Source: Undaria pinnatifida (lineage: Eukaryota > Sar > Phaeophyceae > Laminariales > Alariaceae). From it: 64,000 nt of DNA. The notes below the pieces were generated by a model, which was not told where the DNA came from, did not search any database, and saw only the letters and a program-made list of their open reading frames with translations. This document shows, piece after piece, positions 1 to 11,519 of the stretch. Position numbers and translations under genes: made by a program. The stretch is from the NCBI GenBank assembly GCA_012845835.1, contig JABAKD010000014.1, positions 11,317,219 through 11,381,218 on the forward strand, in the 5' to 3' direction. Position 1 is the first letter of the stretch; every line of letters begins with the position of its first letter.

Positions 1-375
1 AACAAAGAATCACAAACACACCTACGACAACATGCCGCGCTTGTGTGCGAGACAGAGCTTCGTCCTCACACAAACGCGACAGCAGCACCACCACCACCAC
101 CATCGAAACCACGACAGGCACACCACAACAGCACCATAGCAGCACAGCAGCAGAGACAGCAGCAGAGGCGGTGGTGGCCTAACGTCGCCGGCGACAGTGT
201 ACGTGCCAGATTTCAAGAATAAAGGCAAACGGCAAAACAAGACCTGCCAACTCAAAATAAAAACGAATTTCCAAAATTCAGAAGCCATAGTGGACGCCCC
301 TTATTTCTGATGCAGTTTTTTCTGAAACCTCAAAACTACAAAAATAACGGCCAGAAATAATCGCCCTATTTTTTC
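1..375. repeat. Dispersed repeat R1, copy 1 (inverted relative to copy 2)
   Basis: Reverse complement of 31812-32192 with scattered differences and small indels. The copy runs off the window's left edge. It includes a (CCACCA)/(CAGCAG)-rich core and several CAGAAATAA words. Confidence 0.8.
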
Positions 376-1068
376 TATAAAAGTAGGTCTAATGCATTAT
401 TTTGTGTCTCCTAACCAAATGGTGAGGGACATTTGGATTTTCAATGCTCCCTCTCACAGCTAATTCAGGTATAATGCACTATTAATAATAATATTTGGAT
501 TGTAGGGCGTGCGTCAACGGCAGAATAGCACTGCCACACACATACTTCCAAGTATATATATGTTGAAAAGGACATTTCGTGGCCTTAGTTTTATGATTGG
601 TCAATTTTTTAGTTTGGAATTTTTGGTCGGCGGAATTTTTTTTGTGCTTCCTGGATGATGTCTTAAGTCATGTACCGCAATGTGTTCGTGGACAATGGGC
701 TCCAAGAAGCCCGAATAATAACTAGTACCAAAATTAAAAAAGAAAAGCCCTATTCTATGGCGAGGGACACAATTGCGGAGACCCACGGTGGGTTCTGCGC
801 CGCCTTCCCCTCTTCCATAATATAGACAGTTGGACGAGATGCAATAGATTTACATGTATGTATGCGAGGAAATTTGGGTGGGATGCAATAAACCATGGTG
901 TGACAGCATCGTCCGGGATAGTCTCGTCAGGCGTGCCGTTTGTCTTCTTTGGCGTCCCTACCAGCCTTGGTCTGGGCGTTCCACGATAGAACATAATACG
1001 ACATTGTTCCGGCTGGTGTACGTGCTCCCGCCACTCTTGATACTGAAAAGGTACCAGGTGTTAAGAAA

Positions 1069-1432
1069 CTAGTGGGGTATTAGTCCGCTTAACCACCTGC
1101 AAAATGTTAACCGATTGCTTACCCAAACTAAGCCTTATAACACTCCTCCCCCCTGAAACGGCGGAATAGCAGGTCGGCCGGATATACGGGCGGACGTGTC
1201 AATATCCAAGCGGTTTCATTTCCTGGGTATACCGAGGAGAGCATTTTCAAGTTCGACACGGGGAAAGCCTTTAAAAGTTGTTATTGGTGGATGGTGGGAT
1301 TTGAACCCACAGCCCAAAAAACCATGGACCAGCCGACGACGCCATTTTTTAAGGAATTAGTGGGCATTAGTCAGTTTGACCACTTGCAAAAGGTTTACCG
1401 ATTGCTTACCCAAACTAAGCCTCATAACACAG
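1069..1432. repeat. Direct repeat pair flanking a tRNA-like segment
   Basis: About 78 bp at 1069-1146 is repeated at 1355-1432 (shared core CCGATTGCTTACCCAAACTA). Between them, on the minus strand, lies a B-box-like GGGTTCAAATCCCACC (about 1295-1310). Confidence 0.6.
1286..1347 (-). other. tRNA-like sequence (probable SINE head or tRNA relic)
   Basis: The T-arm GTGGG-TTCAAAT-CCCAC is perfect, but the D- and anticodon arms do not fold cleanly (a run of T in the anticodon region). It is therefore not called a functional tRNA. Confidence 0.35.
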
Positions 1433-1539
1433 GTGTAATGTCATCAGCCGTCGGCGCATAGTCTCAACTAACCGAGGCTATATAAACTCGGATCGCCCGC
1501 AATAAAAACGTCATACTTATGTATAAATACAAGTACAAA

Positions 1540-1830
1540 TATGTTAGTGATTGCACGAGAGCGGCCGGAGGCTCCGATGTAGACCAGGTTTTGGGCCGTC
1601 TCGGAGATAGCTCGGGCCGAGGTCCACCTCTGCGCGCGCTGTCCTGCAGGTGCCTCACCTTGCTCGACTTTCCCGACCCTGCCGGGGTCGGCGTCGGTCG
1701 TGTTCGCTTCGTGTCGCGGTGGCCAACGCCAGATCACGTTTTCACGAAATTTCCGTTCCGAAATGTCAAGTGCGGAGCCGTGCGTATAAAAATACTAAAA
1801 CTCCGACTAAATGTTGCAGCGATACGAACG
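1540..1830. repeat. Family C repeat, copy 1
   Basis: Shares blocks with 3455-3665 and 4505-4745: GATGTAGACCAGGTTTTG, GATCGGCGTCGGTYGTGTTCGC-like core, and TTCCGTTCCGAAATGTCAAG. No coding signal is consistent across the copies. Confidence 0.7.
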
Positions 1831-2329
1831 CCAGGGCGCGCGAGGCGCCCGGGTTATTCTGAGATACGTGATAGCTGACCGGGCCAGTATCACGAGGAGG
1901 GTGCATTGCGTAAAATGGAGATTTCGCCGTCGGATAGGCTCTCCACGGCCGATGTAGGAAAAAGAAGGATGTCCTCGGCGGAGGAATCTTTCCTGGAAAA
2001 AGTGGAAAACCCCTCTCGGGGCTTTCCACCGGCTCACCTCGGGGTTACTTACCCTGACTGATACCAAGAGAGATCAAAGTTATACCACCTGTCAAAACCA
2101 CCTAGTGTGCCTCATCACCGAGCCACCGCACCCGTGCGTCGCTCTAACTCACCTGCAGCCCACCTATCTGTTAACTGCGTACACCTGTGCTGGCGACTTT
2201 AACCCTGTCTTTCGCGGTCATCGCGCTTTCTGGTGGCTCCTAGCAGGGTTTCACTCAACTTCACAGGACAGGGGTGAGACAGGCCTGGACAGCTGGCATA
2301 GGGGCATCACGTTGCTGTAACATAAACTC

Positions 2330-2420
2330 AAGCCAGTAAACAGCAGTAGTACAATAGTTCCGCAGTTAGACACGCACTCTTTGTAGTCACCAGTCGCGGG
2401 TTCGAGGTCTGTCGTAAATG
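2330..2420 (+). other. tRNA-like SINE head (copy at 2.35 kb)
   Basis: GCAGTTAGACACGC (A-box-like) is followed about 30 bp later by GCGGGTTCGAGGTC (B-box-like). The same arrangement recurs at 3695-3790, so it is a repeated tRNA-derived module rather than a tRNA gene. Confidence 0.45.
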
Positions 2421-2940
2421 TTTTGCTCTTTATATTTTAAGCGTGTTTTTTTCCTGTTTGTGTTCGAGCCTCGATGTGTATCCAATGTCATGTTACTTTT
2501 TCGTTTTAGGGTTGTTCCCCTTGTATTTATTCTGTACGTGCCGGGTACTGGCCCACTGTGGGCATATTACTCAGTATTCTTTATGTATCTTACGCTGAGG
2601 CGCTGCTTGCTGTTTGTCGTACTGCTGGTGCTGCCGCTGGCTGCAGCATGATGTTGAACTTACACACACGTAAGAGTTGTGCGGCGTTGCAGCTGCTGTT
2701 ACTGTGTGTATGCTTTATTCCTACGGCTTGCCGTTTGTCGTTGGACTGCTGCTTTTGCTGCTTGCTCTTTGTTTTTAAGTGTGTGTGCGTTTTTTTCTCA
2801 CGTTTGTGCTTGAGCCTCGATGTGTATCCGGTACTCCGTTACTTTTTTTCTTTTTTTTTTTGTTTTGCTCCCCCATTTTTTTCTATACGTACCGGGAACC
2901 AGCCCAAAGCGAACACATTATTTTTTATGCATATTACACT

Positions 2941-3239
2941 TTTTTTTTCTCACACTTTTACTTTCCAGCTTGTAGACAAGCCGTGGTCACAGGTGTCGTT
3001 CCTTTTCCCCCCCGGTTCTTGCCTTCAATTTTTATCGCGCATAGGGTTCAGCAACCACTGCTCGTCGATTTTTCATCGAGTATTACTAACTCACGCTCTC
3101 GCGCTTTCCGCAAGTCAATTTGTGCACAAGAAAAAGTCCCAACGAATTTTTACGAGTATGCACTCGGCGGGGCTTGAGCTCACGAAACTGACCTATACCA
3201 GGCTCGAGGATAACCTGATACGCCACCGGGGCGACCGGC
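2941..3239 (-). mobile_element. Family A SINE, copy 1 (with target duplication)
   Basis: On the minus strand: CGCCCCGGTGGCG...AGGTTATCC (A-box region), GAGTTCGA/GAGCTCAAGCCCC (B-box region), then a roughly 200-bp body and a poly(A) tail. Flanked by ACACT at 2936-2940 and 3240-3244. The unoccupied site survives in the tandem cluster at about 4294-4298. Confidence 0.85.
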
Positions 3240-3454
3240 ACACTGGATACTGCTTGCTGTTTGTCGATTGATGATCGTGCTACCGCTGCTGCAGCATGCT
3301 GTTGTTGAATTCACACGCACGTAAAAGTTTTACGACATTGCTGCCGTCACCGTATTTATTTATGCTGTTGTATTTCTACGGCTTGCCGTTTGTCGTTGGA
3401 CTGCCGCTGCTGCTTGTTGCTGTTGTAAGTAAATATGCTGACCATCATGTCGTA

Positions 3455-3665
3455 TCAGCGATCGAGAGGCCCGATTTAGACCAAGTTTAGAGCCGTCTTC
3501 GAGATAACACGAGCTGATATCTACGACCCTGCCGAGATCGGCGTCGGTTGTGTTCGCTGCGTGTCGTGGTGGCCAATGCAAAATCACGTTTTTGCAAAAA
3601 ATCCGTTCCGAAATGTAAAGTGCGGAGCTGTACGTATAAAAACACTAGCATCTCGTTCGAACACA
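3455..3665. repeat. Family C repeat, copy 2
   Basis: Aligns to 1540-1830 with an internal deletion and leads directly into a tRNA-like segment at about 3700-3775. Confidence 0.7.
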
Positions 3666-3694
3666 ATGAATGGTCAAGCCAGTAAACAGCAGTA

Positions 3695-3790
3695 GTATTA
3701 CTGTACCACTAGTTCGGCCGTTAGACACGCGCTGTTTGTATTCACCAAACGCGGGTTCAAGGCCTGTCGCAAACGCTTTGCTATCATTTA
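3695..3790 (+). other. tRNA-like SINE head (copy at 3.7 kb)
   Basis: GGCCGTTAGACACGC and GCGGGTTCAAGGCC match pol III A- and B-box patterns. Aligned with 2330-2420. Confidence 0.45.
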
Positions 3791-4504
3791 TTTACTTGAC
3801 GTTTTTGTACTTTTTAATTTTTTCCTGCTTGTGTTCGAGCCTCGATGTGTGTTCAATTCTTTTTTTGGTTTATTTTTGGGTTGCTTCCTTCTTTTGTTCT
3901 GCACGTACCGGGTACCAGCCTAAGGTGAACATATTATTATTTATGCATATTACACTGTGTACTGCGTGCTGTTTGTCGTACTGCTGGTGCTGCCGCTGGT
4001 GCAGTATGCTGTTGAATCTACACACGCGAAAGAGTTGTGCAGCGTTGCTGCTGCTAGTACTGTGTGTGTATGCTGTACTCGGACGGCTTGCCGTTTGTCG
4101 TTGGACTGCCGCTTCTGCTGCTTGATCTTTGTTTAGTGTGTGCGTTTTTTCTCACGTTTGCGTTCGAGCCTCGATGTTTATGCGCTTTTCTGTTACTCTT
4201 TTTGGTTTTGTTCTGTTTTGGTTCCCGTTTTTTTCTCTACGCACGTACTGGGTATCAGCCTAAAGCGAAATGATATTATTATTGATGCATATTACACTGG
4301 ATACTGCTCGCTGTTTGTCGCACTGATGGTGCTACCGCTGCTGCAGCGTGCTGTTTGTTGTTGAATTTACACGCGCATAAGAATTGTACGACGTTGCTGC
4401 TGCTGTCACCATATGAACGTATGCTGTACTTCCACTGCTTGCCGTTTGTCATCGGACTGCCGATGCTGCTGCTTGTTGTTGGAAATACACGTCTAAGTAT
4501 CTTG

Positions 4505-4745
4505 GCCATATTGTCTCAGCGATCGAGAGGTCCGATTTAGACCAGGTTTTGAGTCGTCTCCGAGATAACACGAGCTGAGGTCTACTTATCGGCACGCTGT
4601 TTCCTGAGCATGTCTCACCTTGCTCGCCCCTCCTCACTCTGCCGGGCGCGGCCTCGACTGTTCTCGCTTCGTGTCGTGACAGCCCTTGAAAAATCGCGTT
4701 TTTTCCGAATTTATGTTTCGTAATGTCAAGGGCGTATGCATATTT
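4505..4745. repeat. Family C repeat, copy 3
   Basis: Aligns to the other two copies; the most diverged near its 3' end. Confidence 0.65.
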
Positions 4746-5004
4746 GCACGTTCAAGAAAACTAAACGCTGTCCCAAAAATAATCGTGCAACAGCAGTAGC
4801 TTGAACGGGAGCCCCGAACGATTGTTAATCGTTAGCCGCGAGTCTCGGTGATTCCACTCTTATTTTCAAGTTAGTTCCTTTGTTTTCTGTTTCTTCCCTT
4901 TGGGTTCGAGCCTCGGTGCGTACATTATTCCAATCCTCTTTTAGCGTTTATTCCCCTCGCACTTTCGTTATTTATGTACCGGCTCAAGGCAAAGTGAAAA
5001 GATT

Positions 5005-5105
5005 GTCGTTTTTTTTTCTTTTCTTTTTTATCCTCCGGCGGATGGGGAAAAATAAAGCTTTAGCTCACCACACTTCCACGTATTTTCATACGCGTCGTGC
5101 GCCGA
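5005..5105 (-). repeat. Family I short repeat, copy 1
   Basis: Read on minus: GCGTATGAAAATACGTGGAA, TTTATTTTTCCCCATCCGCC, GGAGGAT(A)n. Three copies in the window share the A-rich end. Confidence 0.7.
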
Positions 5106-5329
5106 TTGAACTCAGTTGCTTTCGCAGCCCAACGCTAGCTGGCGCACCCTTCGGATCCTATTGTAGATTTTCGTCTACGCATTATTATTCTGGAAATGCT
5201 GCTTGCTGTTGTCGAACTGCCGTAGCTGTTGCTTCTTCTGCTGTTATTGAAATTACACGTGCATGAGAGTCGTGCGGGGGCTGCTGCTGTTGTTGTCGGT
5301 CATCCTGTGCCAGATGACGCAATTTGTTG

Positions 5330-7264
5330 CTGTGGTTTATTGCACCTGATTCCAGTGTTTATTTTTCTTTATTTATCCAAACACGATTTATTTGAATGTA
5401 CCCCTTGGCAGTGCTGTCGCATGTACAGCCTCGACTTACCTATAATCCTATGCCCATAGTACATGACATATAGTATGTCGTGTATCCTCGAAAATTACGG
5501 GTATGCGCGGAGCCAAGGCGGGCGGTAGCCCGCCGCGGCGAAGCCCCTCTAGTATATGTGTATGTGTGTGGGCCGCCCCTCGCCGACGACACCCAGCTTT
5601 TGACTTCACGGCAACCCCATCCCGCCGTCACCGTTTCGATGGTCTAGCGCTTTTGGGGGTGAGACTCCGAAAGACATTGCATGGCGTTGCATAGCTACAG
5701 ACATTATTTTGTGAACTAACTAACGCGACAGGAAATCTGTGCGGTGATCTGTCTGATCTGCCCAACGTGTGGAATGCAATTAATAAGTACCAGGGCATGC
5801 AATTGTAAAAACGTTGCTTGCTAATAGCACTCTCCCTCTACCGTGGGCTCTATTACAAAAAACAAAAACATTGCGAGTTGCGACGCAGTTGCCCAGTAAT
5901 ATCTGGGGTATCCGCTTTATTACCCGCACCCTCAAACTCACGGATAGCTTTCTGCTCTTCGGTCAAAGACCAATTAACCACGAAATTCCACAGCTGCAGC
6001 AAACAAACGCCGCTGCCTTTTGCTTTCTGACAATAAACGCCAATATTAATAGGAAGTCAACGAACAATTTTCAAATTTCAAAACATATCTGGAGGACTTG
6101 TTATGTATACTCGTACTCAACACCCCAAATGAATTACCAATGGTCGTACTGGCTTTACAAATCGCATGAAATTCCAGGAACACGCAAAATAAAGCGGCCC
6201 GGCTGCAATGAGTTGTCCATGCGTACGTGGACAAGTCTACCTTTTTACGACCCATGTATAGCACCAAAAAACAAGCAAACGATGATTGCAATCTTACGAA
6301 GTCGAGGATAGGTGTGCAGCACTACGACGATCACCATGCTGCGCGTGTGTCTATCAGATGTCTATCAGCTCGTTACGAGGACATTGCGCTTCGAATACTC
6401 CACCTCCACCCCTGCGACCGGGGTTGCTTCTATCAATAGCGGTCATGCTGAACTCGTCTTACATAGTCGACGTCTTTCCCGCCGAAGTCCCAGCTCCTGC
6501 ATGCTACCAGGTACGGTATATCCCAACGTTACGTCACGATCCAGGCCGACGACACGGGTGGACCAAGAACGTCTTGCTTTTCGGTAATCGCAGCAGCAAC
6601 GACCTATTATATAGCATCGAGTAGCTGGGTCCACAGCAAAGTGTCATCCTATTATTAATAATAGTTAAATGCTCTTCAGTACTCGCAGCAGCAACGGGAT
6701 GTTATATATGTCCGCAAATATATCGTACGGCATATCGACAAGCTTAACTGCACCATATCAATCAAGAGAGCCGATTAACGTCCCATCCACCCCGATGAAT
6801 CAAGACCGCAACCATGGGTGGCAATGCAATCCATGATAAATACTGTTCGATGGGTCATTGTTCATTCACGCCGGCACCCCCCCCCCCCGTTCAATCTCAA
6901 ATCCCCCTTTTGAGCCGCCCAAAACTGTGCATGGAGGACAAGATATACCGTGCGATCGTCAACACAAACACCATCCTCAAAGCAACAAGCAACGACACAA
7001 ACAAAAACAGGACAAAAAAAATACAGAACAAAAATGCACCAGCCCTGGTGCTATCGACAGCATGTGGCGGCACGGCACGGCACCAGCTACAACAAAAACG
7101 CCTACCCCCCCTCCTCAGAAAACCTCCGTTCGTTTGCCTATCATTGTATCTACAGTTGGGTCGACGGCAAGCAAGTATCTACCGTAGGTGGTGACAAACT
7201 CTTACTTTCACTCGAGTATTCGCTGCTCGCACTTTTCCTACTTGATCCTTTCATTAAAAAGGAA
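5330..7264. other. No gene recognised
   Basis: Several frames of 60-165 codons are open on both strands (e.g. 5814-6311 plus, 6046-6291 minus), but none shows a family motif. A decayed retroelement is possible at 5.8-6.3 kb. Confidence 0.3.
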
Positions 7265-7790
7265 TTTCCCAGGACTCTTCACGGTTCGGGTCACTTCTCG
7301 CGGGCCAGGTCGGGCCAGGGTGGCCCAACCCGATCCGATCCCACCCGTGAGATTTCGAATATCTCCTGACCCGACCCGGGCGTTGACCGGCGACATATCC
7401 TACGTCAGGTCATAACTCGCGAAAAGCCCGGAAATTTCCGAAACGTCAAAACTTCGCACTCGACCGGAGTCGTCATTCAGGGTAGTGACGTCACTTTTCG
7501 GAGACGACGAAAATGTCACGGCTTTACATGGATCGGGTCCCTTCTCGCTCAGGTATACAAATCGAGTCGAGCCAGAGGTCAGGGTGACCCGGCCCGACCC
7601 GACTCGACCCGACCCGTGAGATTCAAAAACCTTCTGACCCGATCCGACCCGACCCGTGAGTTTCGAAAACCTTTTGATCCGACCCGGCCCCCGACCCGTG
7701 ATACTTCGAATACCTCCTGATCCGACCCGACCCGACCCTCGAGATATAACAAACCTCCTGACCCGTGAAAAACCTTGGAAATTTTCAAAT
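7265..7790. repeat. GACCCG-rich repeat cluster
   Basis: Units of about 50 bp (GACCCGACCCGTGAGATTTC...CTCCTGACCC). CAGGGTGGCCCAACCCG at 7317 and CAGGGTGACCCGGCCCG at 7583 look like hAT-type termini, but no paired end or target duplication was found. Confidence 0.65.
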
Positions 7791-7846
7791 TGGCGGTGTA
7801 CGACGAGGTCACTTCTTGTTTTGGACCACAAACGAAACTTTTCCAA

Positions 7847-7902
7847 GGGTATCTTCAGTAGGGTATCTTCAGTAGGGTATCTTCAGTAGGGTATCTTCAG
7901 TA
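7847..7902. repeat. 14-bp tandem repeat, four exact units
   Basis: GGGTATCTTCAGTA x 4 without a mismatch, implying recent expansion. Confidence 0.95.
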
Positions 7903-7957
7903 GGGTACGTACCAAAATATAAAAGAGGGATTTAGTCGGTAAATACCCTACCAAAGT

Positions 7958-8145
7958 CTTGGGTAAGTTTGGGTCCGGCCTCATTACCCGTGTACCCGAC
8001 AATTCGATGCGTTCGGTACGAACTCAACACCGGTACCCGACACCTCGAAAATATGGTTACGACTTTGATAGCGGTACCGGCTCTTCGGTAAGTTCGGTAC
8101 GCCCACCAAAAATACCCTCGGTACACATATATATTGAACAAGTCC
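7958..8145. repeat. CGGTACC-rich segment
   Basis: Words such as CGGTACCC and TTCGGTAAGTTCGGTACG recur; possibly a decayed relative of the TACCG-rich MITE interior. No ORF. Confidence 0.3.
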
Positions 8146-8366
8146 TCGGAAATTTCCTTTCAAAAACTGGGTAAACAGGAAAGCTGCGGGCAGTAAATAC
8201 GATACCTGTACCTGGCACCTGGTATGCTAAATACGCCCCCTACCTGGAGCAGGTGTACCTAGTCCCGCCCCTGGCAAAAAGGCGTATTGATCATACTGCG
8301 TAGCGAGATACTGTCTTATTTTATTTGGCTGGCCCTGCCTTGGTGCATTATTTTGCTGCTCTCGTC

Positions 8367-8476
8367 AACCAAACCACTCAGTGTTGAAATACGCCAAGGG
8401 CGTTGTTAGTGGAGTATATATAACCAAACCACTCAGTGTTGAAATACTCCAAGGGTGTTGCTAGTGGAGTAAACAT
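8367..8476. repeat. 55-bp tandem duplication
   Basis: ACCAAACCACTCAGTGTTGA at 8368 and 8423; units differ at about four positions. Confidence 0.9.
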
Positions 8477-11044
8477 ACTCTAGATGTACCCGGGTATGGT
8501 ACATACACCCGGGTATATGCCTGGGTAACACCCGGTTACATACACCCGGGTATATAGCTGCGTATGACCAAAGACCAAGACAATCAGGGTCGGTACCCCA
8601 GAGTATACCGGTATACCCGCAAAGCACAGCCTTGAAATACTCTCTACTTACGATAATGTCAAATAGACTATTTTAGTCAAGTCCATACAACTACTCCGCC
8701 TTAGCCTCCCCCGCAGGCCGTAAACAGTACTTGTCTGGCATGCAAACAGTACCTGGTATACCACAACTAATTTTACTTACGATAACCGAACCGTATTACA
8801 TAACTATAATAGTATGACAATCGCTGTTGCCGTACCCTATCGCAAGCATAGACACTACCAATACTAATATCAAAACTAATATTAATAGACGTGACGCGAT
8901 AGTCAATCACTACGCCACAACAACAAAAAAAAAGAAACCCGACGCGGCGCCTTGTTCACGCCACAAACAAAAAGAGGGGACTGTACAACATGATTGGCCA
9001 TGGTTCAAGGCCCGCAAGCCCGTGGGCATATGCTGCCGCCTCCCAGCGTCACCCCTCTGATTCTACCAAACAGCCCTGCACTGGAAATCGAAATGGCAGC
9101 GGTATGACACTGATGCTATTATAGCACTGCTATGGCGCTACGTCACACGATGGTCATTTGAGGAGTCGACTGCACCGAAAACCAAATGGCAGTGATATAG
9201 AATTGCTATTAGTAGTACTGCTATTGCGCTACGTCACGTACGTTACGACAGTAATGTCAGGACTTGAACTCACTGAAGATCAAACGTGAGAGATGTAGCA
9301 TTGATATTTATAAACAGCACTGCTATTGCATTACATCACGTACATCACGATGGTCATGTCAGGACTCGACTCTGCAATGAAAATGCATTGACAGTAGCGA
9401 CATCGCACTGTTAGTTATAGCAATGCGACCGAGCTACGTCACGACGGTCTTGTCAGAAGTTGACTCCACGACAGAACCCGAGTGGTCTGGACTTGACTAG
9501 ACGACTGAACCAAACCGAATTGCATTAAAACGCTGAAATGTGCAGTCTGCGCTTTCGCTCGTATCGCGCGGCATGAATTAGGCTGGAGTAGGCTAGAGTA
9601 TCACTTCCACGGCATGGCAAGGCTGCGAGGATGTGCCCATGACGCGATGAGGGACGTGACGCGATGACTCCGTGTGGGGATGAAAGGCTCCCACGACGTT
9701 GGCGAGGTGGCGACAAGGCGATGTAGTCCTACGCCATGGACGTGTGACCTGCGCCCACTGCGAAAATGGGTGGTTTTGATGACGGGCAACCAGGGCAACA
9801 GCACGAGCAACACAAGGGTGAAGCAACTGGTTGGTTAGAATCTAGATTACCAGTATGCTACTGCATGTGTTCGCGAAAGAAAAAGCACACCCAGCACACA
9901 CAACAATGCCAAAGGGAAGAAAAACAAACCTTAATGACGAAACATAAAAGGCTACGACGTTCATGTTGATGTAATCACAATCGTCTACAATTCACGAGTC
10001 CATCAATATCGCCACAAGAATGCGCCCTGCCGTCGGAGCTGGCTCAAAGCTTTCGTGTTATGAGAATGTTGACCGTGATATGTAGGAAACCGTTCTTTCC
10101 ATCCAACGGCATGCAGCACACGCACAAGGCCGTCATGATTTTTCTCTAGCGAAGAGTTGTTGCTCAGTCGTCCTGGCACAACCTCCCCAGTATTGTCCCG
10201 CCCTCGGGGGTGGTCTCCTACCGCACGTTCAAGTTTTCCCCGACATGCTCGACGGTATTTTCTTCTTCGAAGAGCGATTGGCCAACGAGGAAGCATGTTT
10301 AATCGGGGGCTGTGAGTTGGGAGTGTGCTGACTACTACTGTAGTAACTATTAATGATAGTACCTACAGTAATAGCATACTAATAGTCGCCGACTAGCTAC
10401 TAGTTGGCTAGGTATTTAAAGATGCGTTGATAATCCTTCGTGAAAGACAAGCCAAGCGCGAAGCGGAAACTTAAATCTTAGCTATTCATCACGCCCGTAG
10501 ACTGAGATCCGTTCAACAACGATCTCGGGGGGGAATAACGCTATCTCGGCCGTTATCTCCAAGGCCGAATTCCTCGACCATCGCCGGGCCTTTCACCGTG
10601 CGCGCGGTTTGGAGGTGGTGTGCCGCCATCGAGTGCAGCGACGCTGAAATGAGCACGCTTGGATGGATTTTGCGGACACGTTTCCGTTGTGCTGACTGCT
10701 AGAGAAGATGTCCGTTCGTGTCGGCGATGAGCACGCCACAAGGAACTACTGTATGAGGAAGCTTCTGTCAGGATCTGCGACCCCGACTGAGCTCGTTTGA
10801 GCGGACCTTGTGGGTATGTCTCTGTGGCGTGTGTGGCGAGGAAGCATCTGTCTGGGTTGCGGGAAATACGTAAAAAAACGGAAGTCGGCTTTTTTTGCGG
10901 TTTAATATAACCGAACGTCAAAGGAAGAAGTTTACCAAAACCACGCGGATAGTTCAAAGTCAGCGAACGATTTGGGTTGAGTGTCTGCAAACCACTTCAA
11001 TCCATCTCCAGTGGCCAATCCATTGGTCTACATGTTATACCGGG
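8477..11044. other. Mostly unrecognised sequence
   Basis: Includes CCCGGGTATA-rich repeats at 8485-8560 and the 9.1-9.5 kb tandem repeat. A 97-codon minus frame (10003-10296, GWKERFPTYHG) was inspected and not called. Confidence 0.3.
9065..9490. repeat. Degenerate tandem repeat of about 110 bp, four units
   Basis: Each unit has ACTGCTATTGCGCTACGTCAC-like and GATGGTCATGTCAGGACT-like blocks. Confidence 0.7.
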
Positions 11045-11260
11045 ATTTTACCTCGACGCTCTCCAGGCACAACGGCACATTAACCACAGAGGGCTTCAGG
11101 GCACACAACCCACACAGTTGCAACCAACAGACACTGCTCATCGCCGTGCTTGGCATCGGTAGACACAACCTAACCTTTGAGAACACTGAAACACTAGAGG
11201 GTCGCTGGGGAAGCCTGGCGGGTAGGTGCAACTTCAGAGATAGTTGTTAGTGAGTGCAGC
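11045..11260 (+). repeat. Family F element, copy 3 (partial, diverged)
   Basis: AGGCACAACGGCACA, GCACACAACCCACAC, GTGCTTGGCATCGGTAGACA and GGGGAAGCCTGGCG match the order in copy 1 (32650-32840). Confidence 0.6.
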
Positions 11261-11304
11261 TTATTCGGCGGTATCGGCGCCTTTGGTGCGTCCGTCCGTC
11301 CTTG

Positions 11305-11515
11305 TTGATGATGCCGACGGCGGACAGACATTATATGACCGAAACGGCACATTTTGTTTGACAGTCCCGTCATCTTAATAATGCTGACATCGGACGGACA
11401 TTGGAAGACCGAAACAGCACATTTTGTTTGACAATCCCGTTGTCTTAGCTATGCCGACGTCGGACGGACGGACCCTAGAAGACCGAAACGGCACTTTTGG
11501 TTTGACTTCCGTTGA
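11305..11515. repeat. 71-bp tandem repeat, three units
   Basis: CGGACGGACATTGGAAGACC, GAAACGGCACATTTTGTTTG repeated with substitutions. Confidence 0.85.
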
Positions 11516-11519
11516 ATCC

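Larger units (their letters stand above)
2310..5330. repeat. Degenerate tandem/dispersed cluster
   Basis: Two modules recur. One contains TTCGAGCCTCGATGTGTAT and CGGGTACCAGCC (near 2465, 2810, 3838, 4165, 4905). The other contains GCTTGCTGTTTGTCG and CGGCTTGCCGTTTGTCGTTG (near 2605, 3250, 3965, 4305, 5200). Long open frames here are Leu/Cys/Phe-rich by-products of the CTG- and T-rich modules. Confidence 0.7.

Noticed and set aside
1286-1347. Functional tRNA gene
   Set aside because: T-arm is good, but the other arms do not form; treated as tRNA-like.
2558-3271. 237-codon plus-strand frame, Cys/Leu/Phe-rich
   Set aside because: Made of CTG- and T-rich repeat modules plus an antisense SINE; not conserved between module copies.
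10003-10296. Minus-strand frame with GWKERFPTYHG, resembling the 5-phosphatase FPPTYKY segment
   Set aside because: It lies downstream of the terminal SDHEPV exon, and the true segment (PTFTF) is in exon 8.
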